This document shows positions 56,499 through 64,000 of a DNA stretch of 64,000 bases, piece by piece. The notes under the pieces are model-generated. The model was not told the origin of the DNA. It saw nothing but the letters and a program-made list of their open reading frames with translations, and ran no database searches. How positions within the stretch are numbered: position 1 is the stretch's first letter; the number at the start of each line of letters is the position of its first letter. The position numbers were made by a program, and so were the translations under genes. Source of the DNA: an uncultured Caulobacterales bacterium (lineage in GTDB: Bacteria; Pseudomonadota; Alphaproteobacteria; Caulobacterales; Caulobacteraceae); NCBI GenBank assembly GCA_903858685.1, contig CAIOJR010000166.1:1-64000 (forward strand), given 5' to 3'.

Positions 56499-57881
56499 AT
56501 GACAAAACAGCCCATCCATGTCGTCGGCGCGGGTCTCGCCGGTTCCGAAGCCGCCTGGCAGATTGCTCAGGCTGGCGTGCCTGTGATCCTGCACGAAATG
56601 CGCCCGCACCGCGCCACCCCGGTTCACCAGACATCTGGCTTTGCCGAGCTGGTCTGCTCCAATTCCTTCCGCTCAGACGACTGGGAATATAATGCGGTCG
56701 GCCTGTTGCACGCCGAGATGCGCCGTCTGGACAGCGCCATCCTGTGCGCCGCCGACCACCATCAGGTGCCGGCGGGCGGCGCCCTGGCTGTCGATCGCGA
56801 GGGCTATTCGCAAGCCGTGACCACGGCCCTGCGCACCCACCCCAATGTCACCCTGGTCAATGAAGAGCTGGACCGCTGGCCGCCGCAGGACTGGGACAAT
56901 GTGATCATCGCCACCGGCCCCCTGACCTCGCCCGCCCTGTCTGAAGCGATCCTTTCCCAGACGGGCCAGGACGCCCTTGCCTTTTTCGACGCCATCGCTC
57001 CCATCATCCATGCCGACAGCATCAATATGGACATAGCCTGGCGTCAGTCGCGCTATGACAAGGAAGGCCCCGGCGGCGATGCGGCGGCCTATATCAACTG
57101 CCCCATGGACCGCGACCAGTACGGCGCCTTCATCCAGGCCCTGATAGACGGTCCAAAGGCTGAGTTTCGCGACTGGGAAAAGGACACGCCCTATTTTGAC
57201 GGCTGCCTGCCGATCGAGGTCATGGCCGAGCGCGGTCCTGAGACCCTGCGTTACGGCCCCATGAAACCGGTCGGCCTGACCAATCCGCACAATCCCGCCG
57301 TCAAGGCCTACGCCATCGTTCAGCTTCGGCAGGACAATGCTCTGGGCACACTGTTCAACATGGTCGGATTTCAGACCAAGCTGAAGCACGGCGCCCAGAC
57401 CGAAGTGTTCCGCATGATTCCGGGGCTGGAAAACGCCCAGTTCGCGCGGCTGGGCGGGCTGCACCGCAACACCTTCATCCAGTCGCCCAAGCTGCTGGAC
57501 GCCCAGCTTCGGCTGACGTCCCAGCCCCGCATCCGCTTCGCCGGCCAGATCACCGGCGTTGAGGGCTATGTGGAAAGCGCCGCCATGGGGCTGATGGCGG
57601 GACGATTCGCCGCGGCTCAGTGGCTGGGCGCAGAGCTTTCCCCGCCGCCGCCGCACACCGCGCTCGGCGCCCTGATTGCGCACGTCACGGGCGGACATCT
57701 GGCCGACGACAAGGGCAGCTTCCAGCCGATGAACATCAATTACGGCCTTCTGCCCCCCATGGAAGGGCCGCGCCATGACGCCGACGGCAAGCGTCTGAAG
57801 CCGCCCGAACGGGGCCGCGCCAAGAAGCGCCTGATGAGCCAGCGCGCGCTTGAGGCTCTGGAAAGCTGGGTGTCCAGCTAG
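56499..57881 (+). CDS. trmFO: tRNA uracil-54 C5-methyltransferase TrmFO
   Basis: Makes the m5U54 (T) of the tRNA T-loop using methylenetetrahydrofolate and FADH2. The 460 residues have the FAD motif [17 protein letters not shown], then [30 protein letters not shown] (catalytic Cys of LVCSNS), and the C-terminal [12 protein letters not shown] and [11 protein letters not shown]. Length and motifs are normal. It stands alone between the frameshifted membrane gene and a palindromic repeat that supplies its TAG stop (57879-57881). Confidence 0.96.
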   Translation: MTKQPIHVVGAGLAGSEAAWQIAQAGVPVILHEMRPHRATPVHQTSGFAELVCSNSFRSDDWEYNAVGLLHAEMRRLDSAILCAADHHQVPAGGALAVDREGYSQAVTTALRTHPNVTLVNEELDRWPPQDWDNVIIATGPLTSPALSEAILSQTGQDALAFFDAIAPIIHADSINMDIAWRQSRYDKEGPGGDAAAYINCPMDRDQYGAFIQALIDGPKAEFRDWEKDTPYFDGCLPIEVMAERGPETLRYGPMKPVGLTNPHNPAVKAYAIVQLRQDNALGTLFNMVGFQTKLKHGAQTEVFRMIPGLENAQFARLGGLHRNTFIQSPKLLDAQLRLTSQPRIRFAGQITGVEGYVESAAMGLMAGRFAAAQWLGAELSPPPPHTALGALIAHVTGGHLADDKGSFQPMNINYGLLPPMEGPRHDADGKRLKPPERGRAKKRLMSQRALEALESWVSS

Positions 57882-57982
57882 AGCCCAGTCCGAGCAGACG
57901 GCATCCGGCGCGAGCTCCATCAATTTGTTTTGATGCGCTTTTTTTCGACCAACGGCATCCACCTGGCCGGGACGCGCTCTAG
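57878..57982. repeat. CTAGAGC/GCTCTAG-bounded palindromic repeat, copy c
   Basis: A second subfamily. It opens CTAGAGC, closes GCTCTAG, and is a 105-nt imperfect palindrome with an internal hairpin CATCAA/TTGATG followed by GCGCTTTTTTT (57918-57944), which may terminate trmFO transcription. It resembles the CTAGAGCGCG-type palindromes widespread in Rhizobiales. Both flanking convergent genes (trmFO and 57979) take their TAG stop from its two CTAG ends. Confidence 0.83.
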
Positions 57983-58719
57983 ATCCGCCCCCGCAGCACC
58001 GCCAGGGTCAAGCGAACACGCCGCGCGATCGGTCCGGCGTTCGGGGTCAGGGCCAGGGCGGCGTGGGCGATGGCCGGAAACGCACCTGGACTGACCGGGG
58101 CGGCTGAGCGCGCCTCATCGACCAGCAGATCAAGCTTGTGGCCAAGATGCGCCGCCACATCCGTATCAGCCGCAGCATCCCAGGCCTGCGGCGTCCAGCC
58201 CGGTCTTGGCGACGTCGCAGCGCGCCGCAAAAGTTGTGAAAAGGCGATCACCCGCCCGGCGGGCCGAACCGCCTCGGCCGCGACCGCCGGATCAAGCCGC
58301 ATCGCCGCCGCCAGGGTCACGCCGGTCAGCCCGTCGAGATAGAGGTCCAGCGCCGGCTCATCGGCAAACCAGACCTCGTCCAGCTCGACATGGCGCGCCT
58401 CAATCGCCGCCAGAAGGGGCGCAATAGGCAGGGCGCCCGACCGGATGGCCGGAACCAGCGCCTCCAGCGCGGGATGGCTGCGCTGGGCCGCGCCGTCGCG
58501 GATCGCCTCAAGCCCTTCCCGCCACCAGGCGAAGCGGATCTCGCCCATCAGCGGGTTGGTCGCCTTGGCCGAGACCGCCGCCAGTTCGTTGTCCAGCCCA
58601 TAGAGAGCGACCAAATCGTCGCGCGCCGCCCCATCCGCGATGAAACGGCTTGACAGCCAGCGGTCGGCGTCCTGAGCCTTCAGGGTCTCTTCCAGAGCCC
58701 CGGCGCCCGTCCTGGCCAT
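57979..58719 (-). CDS. Squalene/phytoene synthase family protein (NDUFAF6-like)
   Basis: A 246-residue member of the squalene/phytoene synthase superfamily, shorter than true synthases (about 290-350). Seen: the helix DADRWLSSRFIADGAARDDLVALYGLDNEL, MGEIRFAWWREGLEAIRDG and a C-terminal acidic helix. The full pair of DxxxD metal-binding motifs of synthases is not intact. The mitochondrial complex I assembly factor NDUFAF6 belongs to this group. Here it is in the same secDF neighbourhood as an NDUFAF3-like gene, so a complex I assembly role is plausible (inference). ATG 58719 has GGAG about 10 nt upstream. Confidence 0.72.
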   Translation of the reverse strand: MARTGAGALEETLKAQDADRWLSSRFIADGAARDDLVALYGLDNELAAVSAKATNPLMGEIRFAWWREGLEAIRDGAAQRSHPALEALVPAIRSGALPIAPLLAAIEARHVELDEVWFADEPALDLYLDGLTGVTLAAAMRLDPAVAAEAVRPAGRVIAFSQLLRRAATSPRPGWTPQAWDAAADTDVAAHLGHKLDLLVDEARSAAPVSPGAFPAIAHAALALTPNAGPIARRVRLTLAVLRGRI

Positions 58720-58814
58720 GGCGTCAGACTCCTTCACGCCGGACAGGATTTCTCCGGCCCGGCGCGCATCAGGTTCGCAGGGAATCAGACCGGCCCAAAC
58801 CGGTCCGAAACGCC

Positions 58815-59420
58815 CTAGCCGAAGATGGTCTGGTTCATCGCCATGGCGGTCAGCATGGGGATGGAGAGCAGCGTATTGGTGCGAGAGAACAGCATGGCCA
58901 GACGCGCAGCCTTGGCCTTGGCGTCGGCGTCGGCCTCCACCAGACCCAGAGCGATCTTCTGGTTCGGCCAGATGAAGACCCAGACATTGACGAACATGAT
59001 CGTGGCCAGCCACATGCCGATGCCGATGAAGATGTGGCCCGGAACGGCGAAATGCTCCGTCGCGCCCAGGGTATAGGCTTCCAGCAGATAACCCCGATGA
59101 AAGGCCAGGGCGACGCCCAGCACCCAGGTGGCCAGCGCCGCCCAGCGGAACCAGAACAGGGCTTCGGGCGCGATGTACTTGGACACGCCCGGCTTCAGTT
59201 CAGCCGGAATGGACGGCATGACGCGTATCTGCACGAAATTGAAATAGTAGAGCAGGCCAATCCAAAGGATGCCCGCGAAGGTGTGGGCCCAGCGCAGGAC
59301 CGCCTGGAAATAGATATTGTCCAACGCGCCGTGATGATGCTGGTAACCCACCAGCATCAGGATCGCGAGCAGGACGCTCACAATAATGGTGTTGCGGAAA
59401 TTCGAGAGAAGTCCGGCCAT
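58815..59420 (-). CDS. PuuD-like (DUF989) membrane protein
   Basis: A 201-residue inner-membrane protein with four or five helices, matching the N-terminal membrane domain of urate hydroxylase PuuD (IYFQAVLRWAHTFAGILWIG, LLYYFNFVQI, VMPSIPAELKPGV, FWFRWAALATWVLGVALAF, GMWLATIMFVNVWVFIWPNQ). The C-terminal cytochrome c domain found in real PuuD is absent, so urate oxidation is not certain; the His residues of the helices could bind haem. It sits alone between two minus-strand genes. Confidence 0.7.
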   Translation of the reverse strand: MAGLLSNFRNTIIVSVLLAILMLVGYQHHHGALDNIYFQAVLRWAHTFAGILWIGLLYYFNFVQIRVMPSIPAELKPGVSKYIAPEALFWFRWAALATWVLGVALAFHRGYLLEAYTLGATEHFAVPGHIFIGIGMWLATIMFVNVWVFIWPNQKIALGLVEADADAKAKAARLAMLFSRTNTLLSIPMLTAMAMNQTIFG

Positions 59421-59551
59421 GGTCTGCCCGCCCTATAGTTTCGCCAGTGGCGCCGCCGATCGCGCGCCTTAACCATTAGCTATAAGGCGGATTGATCAGA
59501 GTTGCAGCCCGATTTTGCGCTGATTTTTGCGAAGGATCAAATTAGGCCCTC

Positions 59552-59905
59552 TCATACCGGCACGAGCGCCAGGGCGATGCGCCGCCCTTCCCGCGCCAGC
59601 ACATTATAGAGCCGCACAGCCTCGACCGTGGTCATCACCTCAAGGCCCAGGGCGTGGGCCTGCATATGGTCGCGGAGCGGACGCGGCGGCGGACGCATCT
59701 CCACGCCCAGCCCCAACAGGACAAACTCCACCATTGCGCGATCCGCCGCGACCACGTCGGCGAATGCCTCTGGCGTCAGGTCCCCGCTCCAGGCCAGCAC
59801 CTGATCGGCCAGAATCAGCACCGGACCCTCATAGCGCTTGTCGTCGATCCGAAAGCCGCCAGCGCCAAAGGCTGTGACGCCGGGAGGTTGGCGAAGCTCG
59901 CTCAC
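59552..59905 (-). CDS. Mth938/NDUFAF3-like (DUF498) protein
   Basis: A 117-residue soluble protein of the Mth938/DUF498 family. Seen: the run ITAFGAGGFRIDD-like (VTAFGAGGFRIDDKRYEGPV), LILADQVLAW, FVLLGLGVEMRPPPRPL, EVMTTVEAVRLYNVLAREGR. The eukaryotic member NDUFAF3 is a complex I assembly factor, and the family is known to neighbour secDF in alphaproteobacteria. GTG 59905 was chosen because it follows the secF stop by 7 nt, though it has no good RBS; the frame is open upstream into secF. Confidence 0.72.
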   Translation of the reverse strand: MSELRQPPGVTAFGAGGFRIDDKRYEGPVLILADQVLAWSGDLTPEAFADVVAADRAMVEFVLLGLGVEMRPPPRPLRDHMQAHALGLEVMTTVEAVRLYNVLAREGRRIALALVPV

Positions 59906-59912
59906 GACGGGA

Positions 59913-60911
59913 TCAGGCGGGCTTGCGCCCAGCCTTTGCATCCGCCGCCTTGCGCGCCATGGCCGCCTGAGCCGCAGGCCCGACCATGGCCGCATCATCC
60001 TCATCCCCGCTCTTCACCCCCCACAAAAGGATGATGGGCGAGGCCACATAGATCGACGAATAGGTGCCGACCGTGATGCCGAAGATCAGGGCGATGGCGA
60101 AGGTGCGCAGCGCCTCCCCGCCGAAGAAGGCCAGACCGCCCAGCGCCAGAAGCGCGGTGAGCCCCGTGATGATGGTGCGCGACAGGGTCTCGTTGATCGA
60201 CAGTTCTATCACGTCGCGCAATGGAGACTTGCGGAACTTGCGCAGATTTTCCCGCAGGCGGTCAAACACCACGACCGTGTCGTTCATCGAATAGCCGATA
60301 ATGGTCAGGATGGCCGCAATGGTGGTGAGCGTGAACTCCATCCTGAAGACGGCGAACAGGCCAAAGGTCAGGATCACGTCGTGAAACAGGGCCGCGACCG
60401 CGCCCAGCCCGAACTGCAGTTGATATCGGAACCAGATGAACAGCAGCATCAGGAAGATGGCGATGCCCAGGGCCATGATGCCCGACTTGAACAACTCGCC
60501 CGACACCTTGGGACCGACGACGGACGCATTGGCGAACCTGGCCGCAGGGCCCAGGGTCTGGGTCAGCTTTTGCGTGACCAGGGTGGCGGTGCCCGCCGGG
60601 TCCGCGCCCTTGGGCGTCTGGAACTTGATCTGGACGGCGCCGGCGGTCCCGATGGTCTGCACCTCCACATCGCCAAGCTTCATGCTGTTGAGGGTCGCGC
60701 GCACAAGGCTCGGGTCCACCACCCTGCCCGGGGTCGACACCTCCATGGCGGTGCCGCCCTTGAAATCGATGCCAAGGGTCAGGCCCTGTGTGAAGCACAG
60801 GACGAGCGAGCCGATCACGGCCAGAACCGATATGACGCCCATCAGGGCCGCCACACTGACAAAGTGCAGATTGGTCTTGTGCGGCAGAAGGCGGATCAGG
60901 GGCCAACGCAT
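59913..60911 (-). CDS. secF: Protein translocase subunit SecF
   Basis: Works with SecD in the proton-driven completion of Sec export and in membrane protein insertion. The 332 residues have six helices, the LGIDFKGGTAMEV motif near the N-terminus after the first helix, GKSF-like GYSMNDTVVVFDRLRENLRK, and NETLSRTIITGLTALLALGGLAFFGG. Its start is 24 nt after the secD stop on the same strand, with AGAGAG upstream. The family layout is complete. Confidence 0.95.
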   Translation of the reverse strand: MRWPLIRLLPHKTNLHFVSVAALMGVISVLAVIGSLVLCFTQGLTLGIDFKGGTAMEVSTPGRVVDPSLVRATLNSMKLGDVEVQTIGTAGAVQIKFQTPKGADPAGTATLVTQKLTQTLGPAARFANASVVGPKVSGELFKSGIMALGIAIFLMLLFIWFRYQLQFGLGAVAALFHDVILTFGLFAVFRMEFTLTTIAAILTIIGYSMNDTVVVFDRLRENLRKFRKSPLRDVIELSINETLSRTIITGLTALLALGGLAFFGGEALRTFAIALIFGITVGTYSSIYVASPIILLWGVKSGDEDDAAMVGPAAQAAMARKAADAKAGRKPA

Positions 60912-60935
60912 GGGCAGGCTCTCTTCTTTACGAGA

Positions 60936-62528
60936 CTAAAGGATCGGCAGGGTCTTCGGCTTGAAGGTCTTGAACCACCAGCCGATGAGGACCTGGGTCA
61001 CGACCACGGCCGTGAACACCGATGTGAAGACGCCGATGCCCAGCGTCCAGGCGAAGCCCTTCACCGTGCCCGACCCGAAGGAGAACATGATGAGCGCAGC
61101 GATCAGGGTGGTGACATTGGCGTCGAAGATGGTCACGAAAGCGCGCCGGAAGCCCGCATCGGCCGCCAGCAAAGGCGTACGCCCCGCCCGCGCCTCTTCA
61201 CGCATGCGCTCATAGGTCAGCACATTGGCGTCGACCGCCACGGCCAGAGTCAGGATCAGACCCGCAATGCCCGGCAGGGTCAGGGTCGCTTGGGTCAGCG
61301 ACATCAGGCCCACGATCAGGAAGCCGTTGACCACCAGGGCCGCCGCCGCAAACACCCCGAACAGCCCATAGGCCAGGATGATGAAGGTGAAGATGGCCAG
61401 AGCCCCGATCGCCAGAGAGCTTTCGCCCGCGCGGATGGAGTCAGCGCCCAGTTCGGCGCCGACAGTCCGTTGCTCCTCCACCTTCAGCGGCGCAGGCAAG
61501 GCGCCGGACCGCAGCAGGTTTGAGGTTTCCGTGGCGCTTTCCTGGGTGAAGCTTCCGGTGATTTCCCCGGAGCCGCCGGTGATCGGCCCCAGAATATTGG
61601 GGGCGGACAGGATGCGTCCATCCAGCACGATGGCGAAGCGCTTGCCCACATTGGCGGTGGTGATCTCGCCGAACCGGCGGGCGCCAAGGCCGTTGAAGCG
61701 CAGGGAAATGGCCGGACGTCCGTTCTGGTCAAAGGACGGCCGTGCATCGGTCAGCATGTCGCCCGACACGTCCACCCGCTTCTTCACCACCACGCCGCGA
61801 GGATCATAGGCCTCGTCTGACGGCAAGAGCACGCTGCCGGGCGGCACGCGACCGGCCAGGGCCTCTTCGATCGTCGTGCCGTCGTCCACCATCTGGAAGG
61901 TCAGCTTGGCCGTCTTGCCAATCACGGCCTTCAGCTTTTCCGGATCGCTCTCGCCTGGCGCCTCGACCACGATGCGGGTCAGGCCGCTGCGGGTGATGGA
62001 AGGCTCGCGCGTGCCCAGCTGGTCGATACGCTTGCGAATGATCTCGATGGACTGCTCCACCGCCTGGTTGGCGGCGGCGGCGTCAGACTGAGCGGGCATG
62101 GACAGGCTGACCGTCTGGTCTGCGCCCTGCAGCACCATCAGGTCCCGCCCGCCGGTTGCAGTGGGCGCAGACAGCTTGTTCAGCTCCGCATAGGCGCCCG
62201 CGACGTCTGCGGCATTGGTGATCCTCGCCACGACCGCGTCATGATTGATGGCCAGGCCCGAAAACGCGATCTGCTTCTGGCCCAGAACACGGCGAACATC
62301 CTCTGTCAGGTTGTTCAGCTTCTCCTGCTTCAGGGCGACCGTGTCGACTTCCAGCATCAGATAGGACCCGCCCTGCAGGTCCAGGCCCAGATTCAGACGC
62401 GCGGTCGGAACCCACGATGGCAGGCCGTCCGTCACCGCGCGCGGCAACAGGTTCGGCAGGGTGAAGACCACGCCGAACACGAAGGCGAAGACGACGAGTG
62501 CGACCTTCCAGGGCCTGAGCTGCAACAT
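60936..62528 (-). CDS. secD: Protein translocase subunit SecD
   Basis: Partner of SecF, with six helices and a large periplasmic domain. The 530 residues contain LNLGLDLQGGSYLMLEVD, a P1 head domain with RTVGAELGADSIRAGESSL, and the C-terminal LTLAVAVDANVLTYERMREE with the conserved Asp in the proton path. It is followed by secF (24 nt) and preceded by yajC (11 nt), which forms the classic yajC-secD-secF operon read on the minus strand. Confidence 0.96.
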   Translation of the reverse strand: MLQLRPWKVALVVFAFVFGVVFTLPNLLPRAVTDGLPSWVPTARLNLGLDLQGGSYLMLEVDTVALKQEKLNNLTEDVRRVLGQKQIAFSGLAINHDAVVARITNAADVAGAYAELNKLSAPTATGGRDLMVLQGADQTVSLSMPAQSDAAAANQAVEQSIEIIRKRIDQLGTREPSITRSGLTRIVVEAPGESDPEKLKAVIGKTAKLTFQMVDDGTTIEEALAGRVPPGSVLLPSDEAYDPRGVVVKKRVDVSGDMLTDARPSFDQNGRPAISLRFNGLGARRFGEITTANVGKRFAIVLDGRILSAPNILGPITGGSGEITGSFTQESATETSNLLRSGALPAPLKVEEQRTVGAELGADSIRAGESSLAIGALAIFTFIILAYGLFGVFAAAALVVNGFLIVGLMSLTQATLTLPGIAGLILTLAVAVDANVLTYERMREEARAGRTPLLAADAGFRRAFVTIFDANVTTLIAALIMFSFGSGTVKGFAWTLGIGVFTSVFTAVVVTQVLIGWWFKTFKPKTLPIL

Positions 62529-62539
62529 GGGTGTGGTTC

Positions 62540-62899
62540 TTAGCCCTTGGTGTCGTTGGCCACGGTCTCGGTGCGCGCACGCACTTCGGAAACCATGGAC
62601 TTCACGACCTTGATGGTGACATTCGGCGCGATTTCCACCTGCAGCTCGGCATCGTCAACCCTTGCGACCTTGCCGATCACGCCGGAGTTCAGCACCACCG
62701 TGTCGCCGCGCTTCAGACCGCCGACCATGGCCTGGTGATCCTTCACCCGCTTCTGCTGCGGACGCAGGATCAGGAAGTAGAACAGCACGACCATGCCGAC
62801 CATCATGATGATGGGGCTTTGCAGAAGGTCTCCCATACCCCCTGCTGGCGCGCCAGCGGGGGCGCCGGGGGTCTGGGCCTGAGCGGTAGTCGCGAACAT
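62540..62899 (-). CDS. yajC: Preprotein translocase subunit YajC
   Basis: A 119-residue membrane protein of the SecDF-YajC complex. A short N-terminal part rich in Pro/Gly/Ala is followed by one membrane helix (IIMMVGMVVLFYFLILRPQQ), ending in the RPQQKRVKDHQAMVGGLKRGD family signature and a small soluble domain (VVLNSGVIGKVARVDD). It is the first gene of the operon with secD and secF. The extra N-terminal part (residues 1-25) may be a signal or a leader. Confidence 0.95.
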   Translation of the reverse strand: MFATTAQAQTPGAPAGAPAGGMGDLLQSPIIMMVGMVVLFYFLILRPQQKRVKDHQAMVGGLKRGDTVVLNSGVIGKVARVDDAELQVEIAPNVTIKVVKSMVSEVRARTETVANDTKG

Positions 62900-63014
62900 G
62901 GAAGCTCCAGCGAAAGTCAGTGATGGCCCGTCAAGGCGACGGTGCGGAAGGCGCGGAAGCTATGCGTTGCAGTCGCCTTTTGCAATGCGTGCGAAGAGAA
63001 GCTAGTGGGAGTGT

Positions 63015-63854
63015 GTGACCGAGAACCCATTATTCCCCGTTTTAAGCCGCATCGCGGACGCGCTCGACCGCCTGGCCCCTGCTGCGCCGCCCGTCTGGAA
63101 CCTGGACGCGGCGCGTCTGTTTCGCTGCGACCCCGCCAGCTTCGCCCTGACGGCGGCGCCGGACTATCCGTTGCCGGTGGACATGCTCAAGGGCGTGGAC
63201 CGGCAAAAGCGCATCTTCAGCGCCAATCTGGAGCGCTTCGCCAAGGGCCTGCCGTCCAATCCGGCCCTTTTGTGGGGCGTGCGCGGCGGCGGCAAGAGTT
63301 CGCTGGTCAAGGCGGCCTTCATGGCGGCCTGCAAAACTCACCGCGACCTTCGCCTGATCGAGGTGGAGTCCGACCATGTGGAGATCCTGCCGCGTCTGTT
63401 CGAGCGGCTGCGCACCCATGGCGAACGCGTGGTCGTGTTCTGCGACGATCTGTCCTTCGAGGAGGGCGCAGGCGCGGCGAAAGCGCTGAAATCGGCGCTG
63501 GAAGGCGGGGTCGCGGGGCCTCCGCCCAACGTGCTTTTTGTCGCCACCTCGAACCGGCGACACCTCATGCCGCGCGACCATCCCTCAGACGACCGGATCG
63601 CAGCGGCGGAGGACGCCGAAGAGACTGTCTCCGTCTCCGACCGATTCGGCCTGTGGATCAGCTTCACCCCGATGGATCAGCCGACCTATCTGACCTGTAT
63701 CAGCGCCTATGCGCAGGCCTGCGACTTAGTGGAGGAGGATCTTCATTTCCGCGCCCTGCAATGGTCGATCCAGCGCGGCGGACGCTCTGGCCGCGTGGCC
63801 ATGCAATTCATCCGCGATCTCGCGGGCGAACTGGGCCACCCCATTCCGTTCTAG
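63015..63854 (+). CDS. DUF815 AAA+ ATPase
   Basis: A 279-residue P-loop ATPase of the DUF815 family. Seen: Walker A GVRGGGKSS (88-96), Walker B VVVFCDDLSFEE (about 139-150), the sensor 1 FVATSNRRHL, a long SDRFGLWISF region and the C-terminal sensor 2 (IQRGGRSGRVAMQFIRDLAG). The family is AAA+-like and of unknown function. The start is GTG 63015 with GGGAG 5 nt upstream. It is divergent from yajC across 115 nt. Confidence 0.88.
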   Translation: MTENPLFPVLSRIADALDRLAPAAPPVWNLDAARLFRCDPASFALTAAPDYPLPVDMLKGVDRQKRIFSANLERFAKGLPSNPALLWGVRGGGKSSLVKAAFMAACKTHRDLRLIEVESDHVEILPRLFERLRTHGERVVVFCDDLSFEEGAGAAKALKSALEGGVAGPPPNVLFVATSNRRHLMPRDHPSDDRIAAAEDAEETVSVSDRFGLWISFTPMDQPTYLTCISAYAQACDLVEEDLHFRALQWSIQRGGRSGRVAMQFIRDLAGELGHPIPF

Positions 63855-63894
63855 GCGGTGACATCCACAGCTTGGCCGCTCATTCCGGCCCGGG

Positions 63895-64000
63895 CTCTTG
63901 AGTATTTTCCGACGAAGTGGACACCGGGTCGTCGTAGAAAATGCTCTAATTATATGGGGTTATGAACAAAATCCGATCCAATCAGATCGGATTTTGCTTT
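63895..64000 (+). repeat. CTAGAGC-type palindromic intergenic repeat, copy d
   Basis: GCTCTTGAGTATTTTCCGAC, then GGACACCGGGTCGTCGTAG with AAAATGCTCTAA, then the hairpin AATCCGATCC/AGATCGGATT. The pattern GAG-x-ATTTTC-x-CGACGA / TCGTCG-x-AGAAAATGCTC is a long inverted repeat. It lines up with copies a and b and runs off the window edge. It resembles the GAGCATTTTCCGACGAAGTG palindrome widespread in Rhizobiales. Confidence 0.83.

Noticed and set aside
59838-61523. 561-residue plus-strand frame opposite secD/secF
   Set aside because: Composition of Gln/His/Arg/Gly typical of an antisense frame; overlaps two certain genes.

Overview
This is a high-GC alphaproteobacterial chromosome segment, most likely from the order Caulobacterales. 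The best evidence is the block dksA / fliX divergent from flgI-cheL-flbY (46984-50190), an arrangement I know from Caulobacter. Supporting signs are two GTTC-N7-GTTC LexA boxes of the alphaproteobacterial type, a GG-N10-GC sigma-54 promoter before flgI, DksA with a degenerate zinc finger, and CTAGAGC-bounded palindromic intergenic repeats. Genus and species cannot be settled from the sequence alone. No CRISPR array, integrase, transposase or complete prophage was seen.

Layout. 1-1.8 kb: tRNA-Leu(GAG), a small FliN-like protein, lipB and a DUF805 membrane protein. 2-11.6 kb: propionyl-CoA to succinyl-CoA pathway genes (pccA, a frameshifted mutA, a small acidic ORF, mutB), interrupted by an orphan phage/GTA-type spike protein with DUF2793 and a nitronate-monooxygenase-like gene. 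11.7-14.3 kb: an unknown single-pass protein, rlmJ and an aldo/keto reductase. 14.3-19.9 kb: the SOS mutasome operon imuA-imuB-dnaE2 with a perfect LexA box. 20-21.4 kb: a DUF2946-like small secreted protein and an outer-membrane barrel protein with a Cys-rich mature N-terminus. 21.4-31.4 kb: catabolic genes (Baeyer-Villiger type monooxygenase, feruloyl-CoA-synthase-like ligase, NPD-family flavoprotein, SDR), a TPR-glycosyltransferase, and a Rieske oxygenase with an APC permease.

31.6-40 kb is an envelope-glycan locus: two paralogous multi-pass membrane proteins of unknown family (GT-C-like by inference) around a GtrA flippase and a GtrB-like GT2, followed by one 1127-residue protein joining GH18-like, CE4 deacetylase and processive GT2 domains. 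This is the best candidate here for an undescribed system.

40-46.9 kb: a PQQ alcohol dehydrogenase lipoprotein with a C-terminal haem domain and a possible lanthanide signature, a TRIC channel, glyoxalase I, an Atm1-like ABC exporter with a lipoprotein, and a LOG protein. 47-50.2 kb: dksA and the flagellar block. 50.3-54.3 kb: an orphan ParA ATPase and SOS-controlled uvrA. 54.4-57.9 kb: two related membrane proteins (the second frameshifted) and trmFO. 58-62.9 kb: yajC-secD-secF followed by an Mth938/NDUFAF3-like gene and, after a PuuD-like gene, an NDUFAF6-like squalene/phytoene-synthase gene. 63-63.9 kb: a DUF815 AAA+ ATPase. Four palindromic repeats lie at 50.3, 54.4, 57.9 and 63.9 kb; at the first three, the terminal CTAG supplies the stop codon of at least one flanking gene.
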